This document shows, in pieces, positions 52,601 through 62,332 of a stretch of 64,000 nt of DNA. The notes under the pieces were generated by a model. That model made no database searches and was not told the DNA's origin. It saw only the letters and a list, made by a program, of their open reading frames with translations. The stretch lies in contig NMRB01001166.1 of NCBI GenBank assembly GCA_002633025.1, forward strand, positions 83,784 to 147,783, in the 5' to 3' direction. Numbering within the stretch: position 1 is the first letter of the stretch; each line of letters starts with the position of its first letter. The DNA comes from Notospermus geniculatus. Its lineage: Eukaryota; Nemertea; Pilidiophora; Heteronemertea; Lineidae. The position numbers were made by a program, and so were the translations under genes.

Positions 52601-55600
52601 CCCGACAGCTATTGATGTACGGCCGGCCGGCTACAGCTACTATCAGTTGACGACAGGATGTTACAATTAACGCTAAATAAGTAGATTGATGCGAACTTTG
52701 TTTTGCCGGTGTAGTAGAATCTAATGTCCCCCGATATGTGATGTCCCCCAACAATACATTTACGGATTAAGCGGCACCATTGAATTGGACTCTAGAGAGA
52801 CCAAGACCCTTAATCCTGTGACAAACAATGCAGGGGGACATCAGGCGGGTGGGGACATCAGATTTCATCACACCGGCATTCCTTGGATATTACAGGGAAC
52901 AGCCAACATACCGGTACAGTGTAATTAGATCCGATATGCGGTGTCGATAGACGAACAACACGACTGCTAGACATGCTAGAACCACTATGACGACGAATGC
53001 AACGACACCTCCGACTAGGCCTACAGTCATGACAGGAGTTACGGACGGATTATCTGAAACCAAAACAGCAGTTAGATTTGTGGGTTTATCTTAGACTTAG
53101 ACCTAGTGTAATCAGCATTGTTTTCTTCTTGCCCGTGGTCACTGCTGCTGCTGCTGCTACCCAGCATACATTTAGAATAAGCAATCCCGTTATCTGTTTT
53201 TATTGTTGACATATCTTTAACTGCAAAGCAGGTGTTCCTGAATCAAACGTTGTACATGTACGTGTACATGTACATTAGATGTACATGTTGGCCTGCTTTT
53301 CTTCTTTGGAAACAACTCAATTTTGCATTACGTTGCAAGATTGGATGAGACTGATTAATTCCTGTTTGTGTCGCCAACCCTATGCAGACTGAAAATAAGG
53401 CGAAAAGCCTAACTATCACGTGCCTCACCGGACAGTCGAGTTGTCCAAGTTTTCGATAAAGAAAAACAAAATACTACATGTAGTAGCATATGAGGGTGAC
53501 ATACGTTCATTGGACTTATTATCGTCGTCCGTGATGCTTCCTGAGGTCAGGGAGGTTGTTGGCTCCGTTGTAGTTGCTACAAAAGAAACGATCAATAATC
53601 CAATAATGCCATCTGTTGCACACTAGAATAACTCATGTGACTTTTGTTGATGGTGCTAAATTCATGTCTTTCATTATATTATCAACTAATTGTGTCTCTA
53701 CGTTAGTCATACTCATTTAATTAGCAAAAAGTCATGCGGAAATTGCAATCTAAGCACTAATTTTACACTTTTATTTTCTTTCAACTCATTTACCACCTCG
53801 TTTTTTATTTCTTTAGGAATAGCGTTTTCTTCTAATGCTTGTTTCATCGCTTTCTCATCTTTGTCGAAAATCTTTCACAATCCAATTGTACTTTTGAATT
53901 AAAACCCATGTAGTTATTCCGTAGTGTCGACCGCTGAACGCGAGATTGCATAATTCTGTCGCCTTCCTTTTACTACACTGTATCTTGTAAGTTGCCACAG
54001 TCGTGTATGATGAAGAGGGTGTTTGTACCTTTAAAAATTTGCATACAGAGCCACAGAACCAAATTCAGATTTATTTTTACCAATGTTGGATTGAAAACGA
54101 TGAAGTTTCTGTCTTTGAAGATCCATTTTCGATTGTATGTCTCATTATAGTCAAAGGTTGGGCAAAAAAGATTTATATTTTCAAAATGATCTTTATAGAC
54201 AGACTCGAGGAGGTCAAGGACGAAATATGTCTTACTGCAGTTAGTGACCCAGGAGATGATGGCATTGTAAGGCTCATAGATGAAGAAATCCTTAAGCTTT
54301 GGCTTCATTTAGTTAACATAGACTTTCTATATATTTTTAAAAATCATTTTCAGGTAAAAATTGCATCATTGCCCAACCGTATAAATCTCCTGGACTGGTA
54401 AACCTGCAACTGATTTCTTGGCTAATTCTTTTAACCAGTTCCCAAATTTCTTTAATCCTTCTTTTACTAATCTTTCTTTTAGATGGTCCTGCAGCACCTC
54501 CAGTGCCACCACCTCCTCCCAAAAGGCTGCCGATAGCAAAACCAATAGCAGTAATTATCATTGTAACTACAGTTACGATAGAAGCAATTGTTATTCCATC
54601 AAGTTTAAAAACTGCTTTAATTCTATCTTTTAATGATATTTTAGAATCTGGTTTTTCTAATTCATCTCTAATTATACTTTTTAACTCTGATACTTTTGGT
54701 TTTACACCTTCAACAATTTCCTGTTTTTTACCCTTTTCCTCATTTAACTGATCTAGTACTTCCTGTTTCTCTTCAGATCAACAGTGGCAAGCAGATTTAG
54801 TTCATATGCAGAGGCGGACTGAAAAAGGTTATAAATATATTTTAACTGTTATAGATTTATTCAGCAGATACGCTTGGGCCTTACCTTTAAAAAGCAAGAG
54901 AGGTGGAGAGGTCAAAGATTTATTCAAAACTATTTTCAAAGATGCCAAGCCAGAAAAAATACAATTTGATGACGGTAAGGAATTTTATAATAAACATTTA
55001 AAAGAACCTTGTTTACCTCAGAGACAGACGTTGTTACTTTCAATCACTAATGGTGTTTCGTGTTTACCTCAGACCTTGGTTACCTCTGAGGCCTTCGAAA
55101 TACTTATAGGCCGTATGCAACAAGAAAAGATATCTTGAACTCAGGTTGAGCCACAACTTTTCCATTGTCAGTGGCCCTGGCAAACCTGAACAACTGAAAA
55201 GTTGTGGCCCACCCTGAGTTCAAGATAATCTTGGTTAGGCTTATTTCAGATCTCAGTTACCTCCTAAGTTGTTGTTTTGACTTACTGGTTGGGATATCAC
55301 ACTCAGCATCAGACATCACGGTGCACACCTTCGTCTCTTTCCATCCCTCCTTCGCACAGTTTCGGCATGGCTGACAGTATTCAGAGGGAGAAATTTCAGA
55401 GGAGAAATTGACACCTTCTATACATTTGGTACAGGTGACATCGCTGATGTTGGTCCCTTGAATAAAACGGAAGTCAAAACTCCAAATCATTAAAGATGAC
55501 TGGTATCCTTTGATCAGAATAGATGTGGTATGATGATGTACATGTACATGTAGTACATGTACATGTAGATGGTGATGATGATGCAGTAGATGATGATGTA

Positions 55601-58516
55601 GTCAGCCTCCTTATGTGTACATTGTATATCGCATGTGTGCTCAGAAGTGATGGTAAACATAAAGTCGTCTCCAAATCTTGCAAATTTTCGACCCCACCCT
55701 TGGTCTTCCTCATGCAGGCACTTTCCAGTTGAGATAACAGAGGTGAATGTGAAGTATGTGCTCAGAAGTATGATTTATAAGATGTCATGATGCTGTGCTC
55801 TTTATCCCTAACATTGTATATTGTTGTGTGTTGGTCATGCCTTAGCCTTTTGTTGGCTACCTGATGGCGGGCTTTAAAAGAAATCAAACGTCAAATCAAA
55901 ACAAAACATTGTACCAACCTGGTTTATCTACCCCGTACCCTTTACCACATATGAGGAACGGCAGACACTTTGCATTAGATGTCCCATGTTTCTCATGCCA
56001 GTATCCGTGCGGACATCCGCAGACGATGTCATGATCTGCACTGCAGTTGGCGATTTTGATTTCGTTCTCACCGTGGCAGTGAGGTTTGCACTGTTTACAC
56101 TGGTGTTTAGCATTCCGTGACGGGGCAAAACGGCCATCCGGACAGCGCTTGCATTCCGTGGAATTAACGTCACCTGCTTCACAGTCCTTGACAAGATAAT
56201 ACCCACGTTCACATTTGGCACACTCTCTTTTGCTGCTCCCGAACGAAACAGTGTATGTGTCACTCTGAAAAAACCAAAAATGACGGCGGGTAACCAACGT
56301 TGTGAATTGACGATTAGCGATACAGATACGTACAGATTGCTGTATGTTAGCTGCACATCTTGGACTATGAGGTTCAAATGGGGTTCAAATCGAGGCGCAT
56401 TCTCCCCACATCACCGCTCTCTTAGGCCTCCCCAGGCGCGGATCCAAGGGGGGACACCCGGTCCGTGCCCCCTCTATTTTGTGGAAAATCTTTAAAATTG
56501 ACCGGAAAATTTTGAAAATATGTTAAAATTTGACCGAGGTTTTCCACGATGTGTGCTGGCTCTTTCCCATGATTCTGGATCCGTCCCTGCTCTTGTCCAC
56601 GTGCCAGTAAGTGACCAATCAGCACAAGGTTATATAGTTAAAGTACATCGTAAATGAAACGGTCCATGGACCATGTGCTCATCTGGGTAAATTACCACAA
56701 GAACAAAAGACAAGTGTTAAAATCGAAATGTTCCAGGGCAAGCTTTCAGTTCCAGGCCCCGTATTCATAAAACTACTTGTCTAAGTGTGATCTTATAAAA
56801 CGAGTTTTTGATTTGGCCTACTTTTCAAGGTCACAGGGGTCAAAATTGTATAAAAGTAACGAACCTGTCAATGTGAATTGACGATTAGCGATACAGATAC
56901 GTACAGATTGCTGTATGTTAGCTGCACATCTTGGACTGTGAGGTTCAAATGGGGTTCAAATCGAGGCGCATTCTCCCCACATCACCGCTCTCTTAGGCCT
57001 CCCCAGGCGCGGATCCAAGGGGGGACACCCGGTCCGTGCCCCCTCTATTTTGTGGAAAATCTTTAAAATTGACCGGAAAATTTCGAAAATTTTGAAAATG
57101 TTAAAATTTGACCGAGGTTTTCCACGATGTGTGCTGGCTCTTTCCCATGATTCTGGATCCGCCCCTGCTCTTGTCCACGTGCCAGTAAGTGACCAATCAG
57201 CACAAGGTTATATAGTTAAAGTACATCGTAAATGAAACGGTCCATGGACCATGTGCTCATCTGGGTAAATTACCACAAGAACAAAAGACAAATGTTAAAA
57301 TCGAAATGTTCCAGGGCAAGCTTTCAGTTCCAGGCCCCGTATTCATAAAACTACTTAAGTCTAAGTGTGATCTTATAAAACGAGTTTTTGATTTGGCCTA
57401 CTTTTCAAGGTCACAGGGGTCAAAATTGAGTATAAAAGTAACGAACCTGTCACAGTTCTGGTTTTGCCATGGCATGATGTGTCTAGACATCATCACTAGC
57501 AGCAGAAAAACACGCTATTATTGCCGGTGTAACAAGGTAGAGACGGGTGCCCCCAGACGACATTTGATTCGCATGTATCGTTTGCAGGTGACTTGCACTA
57601 TGCTGGAAATGCATATGTACATGTAGGCCTATGCTGGATATTGCAATTTTCAGACAGTGTGATACTTTTTGTCATAATTTCGGAAGTTTACTAGCTAGAT
57701 AAATGAGATTTGGCGCATTACCGCAGATTGCGTGTTTCTTGGTCCTTGCCAAATGGCAATGTGATACGTTTTAATTGTAAAGAAATTTATTAACTCAAGT
57801 TCGGAACGCTTTTTTTAATCACCCGAAATGTCGTAATGAGCCCAGGCATCTCGCCATTTCTAATGGTAAATGCATTAGCCACACATTAGAGGTGCGTCAC
57901 CTACATATAATAGTCCGTGGGTTCCACCAAAGCGGACGTGCCCAGAGAAGATCAGTCAGACACACTGTGCACCGATATGAATCATCCTATTCATGTCTTT
58001 GCCACAAAGCGAACCAGTACGTGTGTGCAATACATTGGTACATATACATGTAGATAAAAGACGGCCTAAGATTGACTTACATAGAGGGACATAAACAATC
58101 GAATTTAATCAGACACTACCTAGACCAAAAGAGTGGTCATTAAAAGACCCGGTGTAACATTTTCTTGTAGTTCCCAAACCGCAGTGTTTCCATAGGCCTA
58201 CAATACGCAACTAGAGAGGCCATTTCTTGTCAATATAAGAGGAACGCTGAGAAATCTCTCTCTCTCCTTTCGCGGTGTAACCCATAGTATACAATGAGGG
58301 GAAACCCTGGCACTTCCACCTGGTTAAAGACGTAAAAGAGGATCTGTTTCGCAATTTATCGCCTAACCAGCCAGACATTTTACAGTGTAAGCTTTTTATC
58401 GGGTAACCGGTGTATAATTTGACTTACCTCCTCGGCACAAACGTCGTGCCAACAGCCAATAAAATGATGATGAGGACGGAGTTCATGAGGTCTTGGCGAA
58501 TGGCCGCCGCCGTCAT
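49618..58516 (-). CDS. Death-domain TNF receptor superfamily member, complete, eight exons
   Basis: Exons (minus, 5' to 3'): 58428-58516 signal peptide (NSVLIIILLAVGTTFVP); 55919-56262 and 55286-55456, cysteine-rich TNFR repeats (ECAKCERGYYLVKDC, ECKRCPDGRFAPS, CTKCIEGVNFSS...YCQPCRNC...CTVMSDAECD); 53505-53576 Thr/Ser stalk (TTTEPTTSLTSGS); 52912-53053 transmembrane (VGLVGGVVAFVVIVVLACLA, then VVLFVYRHR); 52412-52440 (29 bp); 50540-50709 and 49618-49932 death domain. All junctions have AG/GT and one continuous frame (phases 2,1,1,1,2,1,0), 443 codons. The exon 2 acceptor must be the second AG of CAGAG to keep frame. The death domain spans both last exons (VFRWLGGKLGNDFL; LAAEIDA|VLQEWRKM; ICKTLSRAGQDDAAIELVEE), including the conserved Trp. 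Such receptors bind trimeric TNF-like ligands and recruit death-domain adaptors. The roughly 55-residue tail after the domain is repeat-like, and one base in it is N (49785). Family certain; orthology to a named TNFRSF member not determined. Confidence 0.9.
50110..50205 (+). repeat. tRNA-derived SINE-like sequence
   Basis: Located in the intron between the two death-domain exons, opposite strand. It has A-box TTGGCCTAGTGGTTAAGGCG at 50119-50138, B-box GGTTCGAATCT at 50180-50190, an intervening variable-arm-like CGATTGATGCGAGGGTCC and a preceding T run. Spacing fits a class II (Leu/Ser-like) tRNA, but the acceptor ends do not pair well. This is probably a SINE head or tRNA pseudogene. Confidence 0.6.
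50733..50882. repeat. MITE, CCATATTCACGAAGCC termini, abutting a splice acceptor
   Basis: A 150-bp element. CCAGAGGCCATATTCACGAA, GCCTTCGCAACTTT at the left is mirrored by AAAGTTGCGAAGGCTTCATG, AATATGGCCCCTGG at the right. It is a relative of the CATATTCATAA family. On the minus strand it ends 23 bp before the receptor exon that begins at 50709. Confidence 0.85.
50881..51599. repeat. Nested foldback: outer element
   Basis: Outer inverted repeats GGTTCCCTGGCCACAGTCGA, GATGGCGCTGCGTGGACGG, GCAGTAGCCGTTG at the left are mirrored by CAACGGCTACTGCC, CCGTCTACGCAGCGCCATC and GGTGGCCAGGGAACTAG at the right. The outer left end begins within the last bases of the MITE at 50733-50882. A second element (50950-51287) is nested inside. 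Confidence 0.75.
50950..51287. repeat. Nested foldback: inner element, CGCGTTCGGAAAGCTTCCCC termini
   Basis: TCGCGTTCGGAAAGCTTCCC, CGAGG at the left; CCTCGGGGAAGCTTTCCGAA, CGCG at the right. The interior is rich in GGGGAA/TTCCCC words and contains GAGCGACTCGGCGAGTCGCTC, itself a hairpin. Element length 338 bp. Confidence 0.8.
51826..52135. repeat. Near-perfect 310-bp palindrome with two hammerhead-like cores
   Basis: AAGTATATAAAGTCAATTTC, TTTTCGACCCCAACCGGGGT, CTTCTTCAGGCTGGAAC and TAGATCTGAAGTATCCAACC are mirrored almost base for base up to GACTTTATATACTTT. The loop is only about 15 bp. Each arm carries CTGAAGA, a GACCCC/GGGGTC (or GACCC/GGAGTC) stem closed by a GGTT-type loop, then GAAA. 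It lies between the receptor's TM-proximal and death-domain exons. Confidence 0.85.
53845..54310 (-). pseudogene. Broken Polinton/Maverick packaging-type ATPase fragment
   Basis: The frame 53973-54308 (minus) has the family's order of blocks: a P-loop region, here TNCSKTYFVLDLLE, then NINLFCPTFDYN and the Walker B region LFIIHDC. After a one-base frame break the match continues as LAFSGRHYGITTWVLIQKYN near 53890-53960. FtsK/HerA-type ATPases of Polintons (related to virus genome-packaging ATPases) show this arrangement. Key residues are altered: the glycines of the P-loop are missing and the Walker B acidic pair has become His-Asp. Together with the frameshift, this makes it a dead copy. Confidence 0.7.
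54337..54777 (-). pseudogene. Polinton-associated coiled-coil/membrane protein fragment
   Basis: An open stretch of 147 codons on the minus strand without a suitable start codon. It has a Lys/Glu-rich coiled-coil-like beginning, KDRIKAVFKLDG, a hydrophobic segment (ITIASIVTVVTMIITAIGFA), a Gly-rich link (LLGGGGGTGGAAG) and a basic helix. I recall similar short membrane proteins accompanying Polinton-type elements, but the match is less specific than for the ATPase or integrase. The N-terminal side is cut at the junction with the integrase fragment. Confidence 0.5.
54776..55138 (+). pseudogene. Integrase core fragment (Polinton/Maverick type)
   Basis: The frame reads QWQADLVHMQ, then KGYKYILTVIDLFSRYAWAL, PLKSKRGGEVKDLFKTIF and IQFDDGKEFYNKHLK. 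This is the retroviral-type (rve) DDE core: the first Asp in QADLV, the second in FDDGKEF, while the region that should hold the catalytic Glu is missing or replaced by unrelated sequence (LPQRQTLLL...). The style with QADLV and YILTVID is typical of Polinton integrases. Opposite orientation to the ATPase and membrane fragments and direct abutment to the latter show an internal deletion or rearrangement. Confidence 0.75.
55131..55226. repeat. Foldback, ATCTTGAACTCAGG termini
   Basis: A 96-bp palindrome. TATCTTGAACTCAGGTTGAG, CCACAACTTTTC is mirrored by GAAAAGTTGTGG, CCCACCCTGAGTTCAAGATA. It abuts the integrase fragment and lies 60 bp from the receptor exon at 55286. Confidence 0.8.
56302..57455. 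repeat. Tandem duplication, 571-bp unit
   Basis: Copy 1 (56302-56872) and copy 2 (56873-57455) both begin TGAATTGACGATTAGCGATA and end TAAAAGTAACGAACCTGTCA. They differ at few positions; copy 2 has an extra CTTAAGT stretch near 57355 and TTTCGAAAA near 57080. Each unit contains GATCCAAGGGGGGACACCCG, a half CATATTCATAA-type terminus and the CTACTTTTCAAGGTCA dispersed word. It lies in receptor intron 1. Confidence 0.92.
57456..58427. other. Receptor intron 1, remaining part
   Basis: No repeat with clear borders and no additional exon that fits the phases of the receptor (the signal-peptide exon joins exon 2 directly in frame). Contains ordinary low-complexity and ACATGT words. Confidence 0.4.
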
Positions 58517-59204
58517 GGCTTACTTCATCACAATCTCGTACCCAGAGTTCAATGCCACATTAAACTCTGGAAAGGGCTAGACCGGTACTACTTTTGCACA
58601 GTGCAAATGCATTGTCTAGGCGGATGAATTTCTGACCGTTGCACAAGCAATTGCGTAGGGATTTGAAAGAGTTCGTGCTTTGTTCCTTAATAAAACACTG
58701 AATACCCAACGGAATGTTAAAATAGTAGTATTTTTACAAATACTGGAACAAAATCTAATTTTTGGTATGATTACTTTATCAAATAATTTGTAAAATCGAT
58801 GAGCACAAGAATCTTGTGCTGGGTTCCAGCATTTTCAGAGGTCTTAGCCGAGGAACGATGGTGGCGACCTCTTCAGATTGATTTCATCAGACAGTCATTG
58901 GGATTCCCGTGGGTATTTCCGTGGGTATTCCCCGCGTCAGTTAGTCGCGCGCAACCAGACATTACAGCGAGTCTGGCGCAATGTCGTTCTCAATGGTCGT
59001 TCTGATACGTAACGGCACATTGTGACCAAAAAATGAACAAGCTCGTTTATCTATTTTCGATGACTGACACGGTTGATCGATGAATAAAATACGTGTTTAA
59101 AATGGCAGAAATTTCTGAGAATAAACGGATAGCAGGTGCTATCGAAAGCCAACCTTCATTTCAGTCCCCGGGTTTCAGTCTAAGATACAGAAAAGCACAA
59201 AATT
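58517..59204. promoter_or_regulatory. Upstream region of the death receptor
   Basis: Presumed promoter and 5' UTR of the minus-strand receptor. I see no clear TATA box at a fixed distance and no strong motif cluster. A directly repeated GTGGGTATTYCC (58911-58935) is the only local oddity. Confidence 0.25.
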
Positions 59205-59315
59205 GACACACAAAATGATAATAAGCAAGAAGTCAATCTCCAGAATTCATGAATTTTCGACCCCAATTCGTGAATTCTGGAGATTGACTTCTTGCTTATT
59301 ATTATGCTTCATTCA
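59205..59315. repeat. Foldback with partial hammerhead-like centre
   Basis: AATGATAATAAGCAAGAAGT, CAATCTCCAGAATTCATGAA is mirrored by TTCGTGAATTCTGGAGATTG, ACTTCTTGCTTATTATTATG around TTTTCGACCCCAA. The central word is the same TTTTCGACCCC found in the 51826 palindrome, but the partner strand of that stem is lost. Confidence 0.8.
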
Positions 59316-59870
59316 GTCTCAATCATCTGCTCCGGGGTTTGAGCAGACGAAGGGCCACATTTCCTTAAACTCTAAGATTTTCCTTTAGCTATGTTGGCAG
59401 GGCAGAATACACCCCCCCCCCCCGTTTGCCAATGCCACCAAACAAAAGATTGATGGAATAAGCGGCAACGTGACAATGAGGGAGGCACTGATAAACAGTC
59501 ATGTCTTTCGCTGTATTTGAGTGTCCGCCGAACAATAAAGTGGGCATTGTCACACGGGGGGCATTCTCACACACCGACAGAAATTGCAGATAACAGATAA
59601 AAGAACTGCCATTATTCTGGGACTCTTTTTCTGGACGACCCTATAAATGCAATCTCCACTGGACGACTCACTATAGCCGTCTGCCCTACTGGGCCACCGT
59701 AGAATCTTGTGCTTCAACTCCGAATATCCTTTAGGTTACTAGATACATTGAAATCGCCTTCGCGGTAAAAGTAATGACTGTGAAGCACTGAGAAGAGTGA
59801 AAAAAACAACTAGTTGTTTTTATTTCAAACATTTTATTGAATTAAAGCAAATTTCCTATAATTTCCAAAA

Positions 59871-59900
59871 TGACTGTTGACTGTTGACTGTTGACTGTCA
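59871..59900. repeat. GACTGTT simple repeat
   Basis: Four tandem GACTGTT-type heptamers. From 59315 to 59940 nothing else is identifiable apart from a C-run at about 59412. Confidence 0.7.
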
Positions 59901-59949
59901 AAAAAATGACTGTCGAAATATCCATACTCGTAGTAGCAAAGCAACAAAC

Positions 59950-60185
59950 TTTACATGACACTCAATGAGGTGAATGTCGTCCTGGCGGGTGACCCTAAAT
60001 GTCACCCAGACAAAACTGGGTGACCCCGAAACGTTACCCAGTTTGAATATCGCGCCATTTTAAAACCTGCGTCCGAGGTTGGCGATCGATAGTGCAACAA
60101 CAAAAATTTTTTTCATGGCACTCATTGAGGCCGGAATGGGTGAATGGTCCTGGGTGATCCTAAATGTCATCCAGGACAATGGTTT
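59950..60185. repeat. Truncated copy of the GTCACCCAG foldback
   Basis: GTCGTCCTGG..GGTGACCCTAAATGTCACCCAG, AAAACTGGGTGACC, CGCGCCATTTTAAAAC and GAGGTTGGCGATCGATAG match the left part of the element at 46079-46905. A second terminus (AATGGGTGAATGG, CCTGGGTGATCC) follows, and then the exon relic starts without spacer. Confidence 0.75.
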
Positions 60186-60730
60186 ATTTGGGAAGACGCC
60201 GGGGACAGCATGAAAAATGAAGAGACGAGGCCGGAGTTCTGGGGCAAAATGAAATACCTTCCTGCACGGGGTGAGTACATCATTCGGCACAAGTTTCGTT
60301 TCATACCATGTAGAAACCGGAGTACATATACATACGTACGTGTTTAGTTTGCAATACCAATGCTCTTATTCCAATTTGTTCTATATGTGCAGTACGCTTC
60401 GCCGTTTTGAGTGGACCACGATTTACATGTAGCTCGACCAAGGTAATTACCTTGGTCCAGCTTTACCGGGATCTTACGCCAATGTCCACGAAGTGATTTT
60501 CAAAGGACATTTCCATGCGTTGCTAGTGCCGTGGACGCTGCCCAAGCGAACGGACAATTTTTTTTGGATAAATTCGCCAAGATACACATCTTCTGAGAAA
60601 AATCGACGAAGAAGAAGAATTTGCAAAAGTTAAGAAATCGTACGTTTATAGCGGTGTTCACAGCCATCAAGGCCTAGAGGGCGTTAGGTTGGGAGAACCC
60701 GGAATTCTAGTCCAAAGCCTTGAGGAGACA
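60183..60730 (+). pseudogene. Relic of the two C-terminal exons of the cassette gene (copy 1)
   Basis: 60183-60270 matches the second half of the exon 47064-47234 (TTTGGGAAGACGCCGGGGAC ... TTCCTGCACG) and ends in a donor-like GTGAGT. 60393-60690 matches the last exon (47651-47919). The exon 5' half has been replaced by the foldback at 59950-60185. The last exon has an insertion with a stop after GPRFT (near 60425-60460) and a T-run frameshift (near 60557). It therefore cannot encode the same protein. Its end remains open past the point where the functional copy stops, through EPGILVQSLEETEDI. Confidence 0.82.
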
Positions 60731-61273
60731 GAGGATATTAATTCTACTTCTGCGGTCTAGAGAAAAAGCCTTTCAACAAAGCATGGTTGACGCTGAAATT
60801 TATTTTTCCAATGGATCGCTGGCCTTAGCTTTTGGTGAGGATCGTTGAAATATCGGCGATGTCCACCGTGCAGTTGATCAAGAAGCCGTGCAGTTGATCA
60901 AGAAGCAAGAGTGAATCGGACTTCTCGGAATCAGGGAATAGTTACAGCTCTAATATGAATAATGTAAATAACGTACCTGGCTTCCATCGTAGACAAGAAT
61001 CCTGCTCTGGAACCCTTCCACTGTGATTGGTATGAGGAAAATGTTCGTCATATTGGCCTAACGCGTGCATTTTGGAAATTGGCATCAAAATTACGAAGTC
61101 ACCATAGGTGACCAGCCATCAAAACCACAATGCCTTATCTTTCTATAATATGTTTACTACATTCGTAAAAGGGGTTGTTGGGACAGAATTATTCTCATTT
61201 TTGTGCCCAACAAATATATTCGTCTGCTATACCGGAAGTAGGTGCATAGCGTACGATAAAATCTGAGTCACCA

Positions 61274-61690
61274 GCGTGATTTCCATGCGTTGCTAGTGCC
61301 GTGGACGCTGCCCAAGCGAACGAACAATTTTTTTTGGATAAATTCGCCAAGATACACATCTTCTGAGAAAAATCGACAAAGAAGAAGAATTTGCAAAAGT
61401 TAAGAAATCGTACGTTTAGTGGTGTTCACAGCCATCATAGGCCTAGAGGACGTTAGGTTGGGAGAACCCGGAATTCTAGTCCAAAGCCTTGAGGAGACAG
61501 AGGATATTAATTCTACTTCTGCGGTCTAGAGAAAAGGCCTTTCAACAAAGCATGGTTGACGCTGAAATTTATTTTTCCAATGGATCGCTGGCCTTATAGC
61601 TTGTGGTGAGGATCGTTGAAACATCGGCGATGTCCACCGTGCAGTTGATCAAGAAGCAAGAGTGAATCGGACTTCTCGGAATCAGGGAAT
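61274..61690 (+). pseudogene. Relic of the last cassette-gene exon (copy 2)
   Basis: This matches 60495-60930 closely, from GATTTCCATGCGTTGCTAGT to CAGTTGATCAAGAAGCAAGA, i.e. the middle and end of the last exon plus 3' flank. It has the same T-run frameshift (AATTTTTTTTGGAT) as copy 1, so the two relics share a common decayed ancestor and arose by local duplication after decay began. Confidence 0.82.
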
Positions 61691-61998
61691 AGTTTGTTGC
61701 TTCCAAAATTCATTTGTTGTACGCTGAGGTATTTCGGTTGTTCGTCTGGTATATCCCTAATACCTTTGCTAACACACATGCACATGTACATTAGTCAATA
61801 AATTCCTCGGTATCCTCATCAAGATTTTAATGTTTTTCACTGACAAAATGCAGAATGTCAGGCGGTTTACCATTTTCCAACGAACAGGAATTCCAGTGCA
61901 ACATTTGAGATATTTAATATTGAATGTCAAGCATGCTTTTGTCATGTGGGGATATTGCTGATGATTGCCCAGTCTTGGTCGTGGTCATAATGGTGGTA

Positions 61999-62332
61999 AG
62001 GGACCATCTCAAAATTGCTTGATGCCCAGAGAGACGATTTGTTTTCGTCTGGGGGGGAGGGGGTCAGCACTTTCCTGACCAAAATTTCATCCTTTTTAGA
62101 AATTTGGGATCACGTGTAAATTAGAAGAAAGAAACCAGAGAACTTCCAATATAGGATGATTATCAAGTTATATCATGTACCCTACTGGTCCTCCATAGAA
62201 ACACCAAGTAATTCTGAAATAAAAGTGTTGATGCCAGAAATATGACTTTTTTCGTCATTTAGAGGGGGAGGGGTCCAGCGAGAGATTAAAAAATCGTCTC
62301 TCTGGGCCTCAAGCAATTTTGAGATGATCCCT
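61999..62332. repeat. Foldback, AGGGACCATCTCAAAATTGC termini
   Basis: A 334-bp element. AGGGACCATCTCAAAATTGC, TTGATGCCCAGAGAGACGAT at the left is mirrored by ATCGTCTCTCTGGGCCTCAA, GCAATTTTGAGATGATCCCT at the right. The interior has G-rich (GGGGGGGAGGGGGTC) and matching (AGAGGGGGAGGGGTCC) stretches in the same orientation. Confidence 0.85.

Noticed and set aside
52390-52650. 86-codon plus-strand frame with RRDLETTRGKGRRFDKIPHPYA
   Set aside because: It lies opposite the 29-bp receptor exon; no family or splice structure supports it.
54003-54401. 132-codon plus-strand frame as a gene
   Set aside because: It is the antisense shadow of the Polinton ATPase fragment, whose conserved blocks are on the minus strand.
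55928-56377. 149-codon minus-strand frame overlapping the receptor cysteine-rich exon
   Set aside because: It is another frame of the same exon; the cysteine-rich frame joins the signal peptide and later exons in phase.
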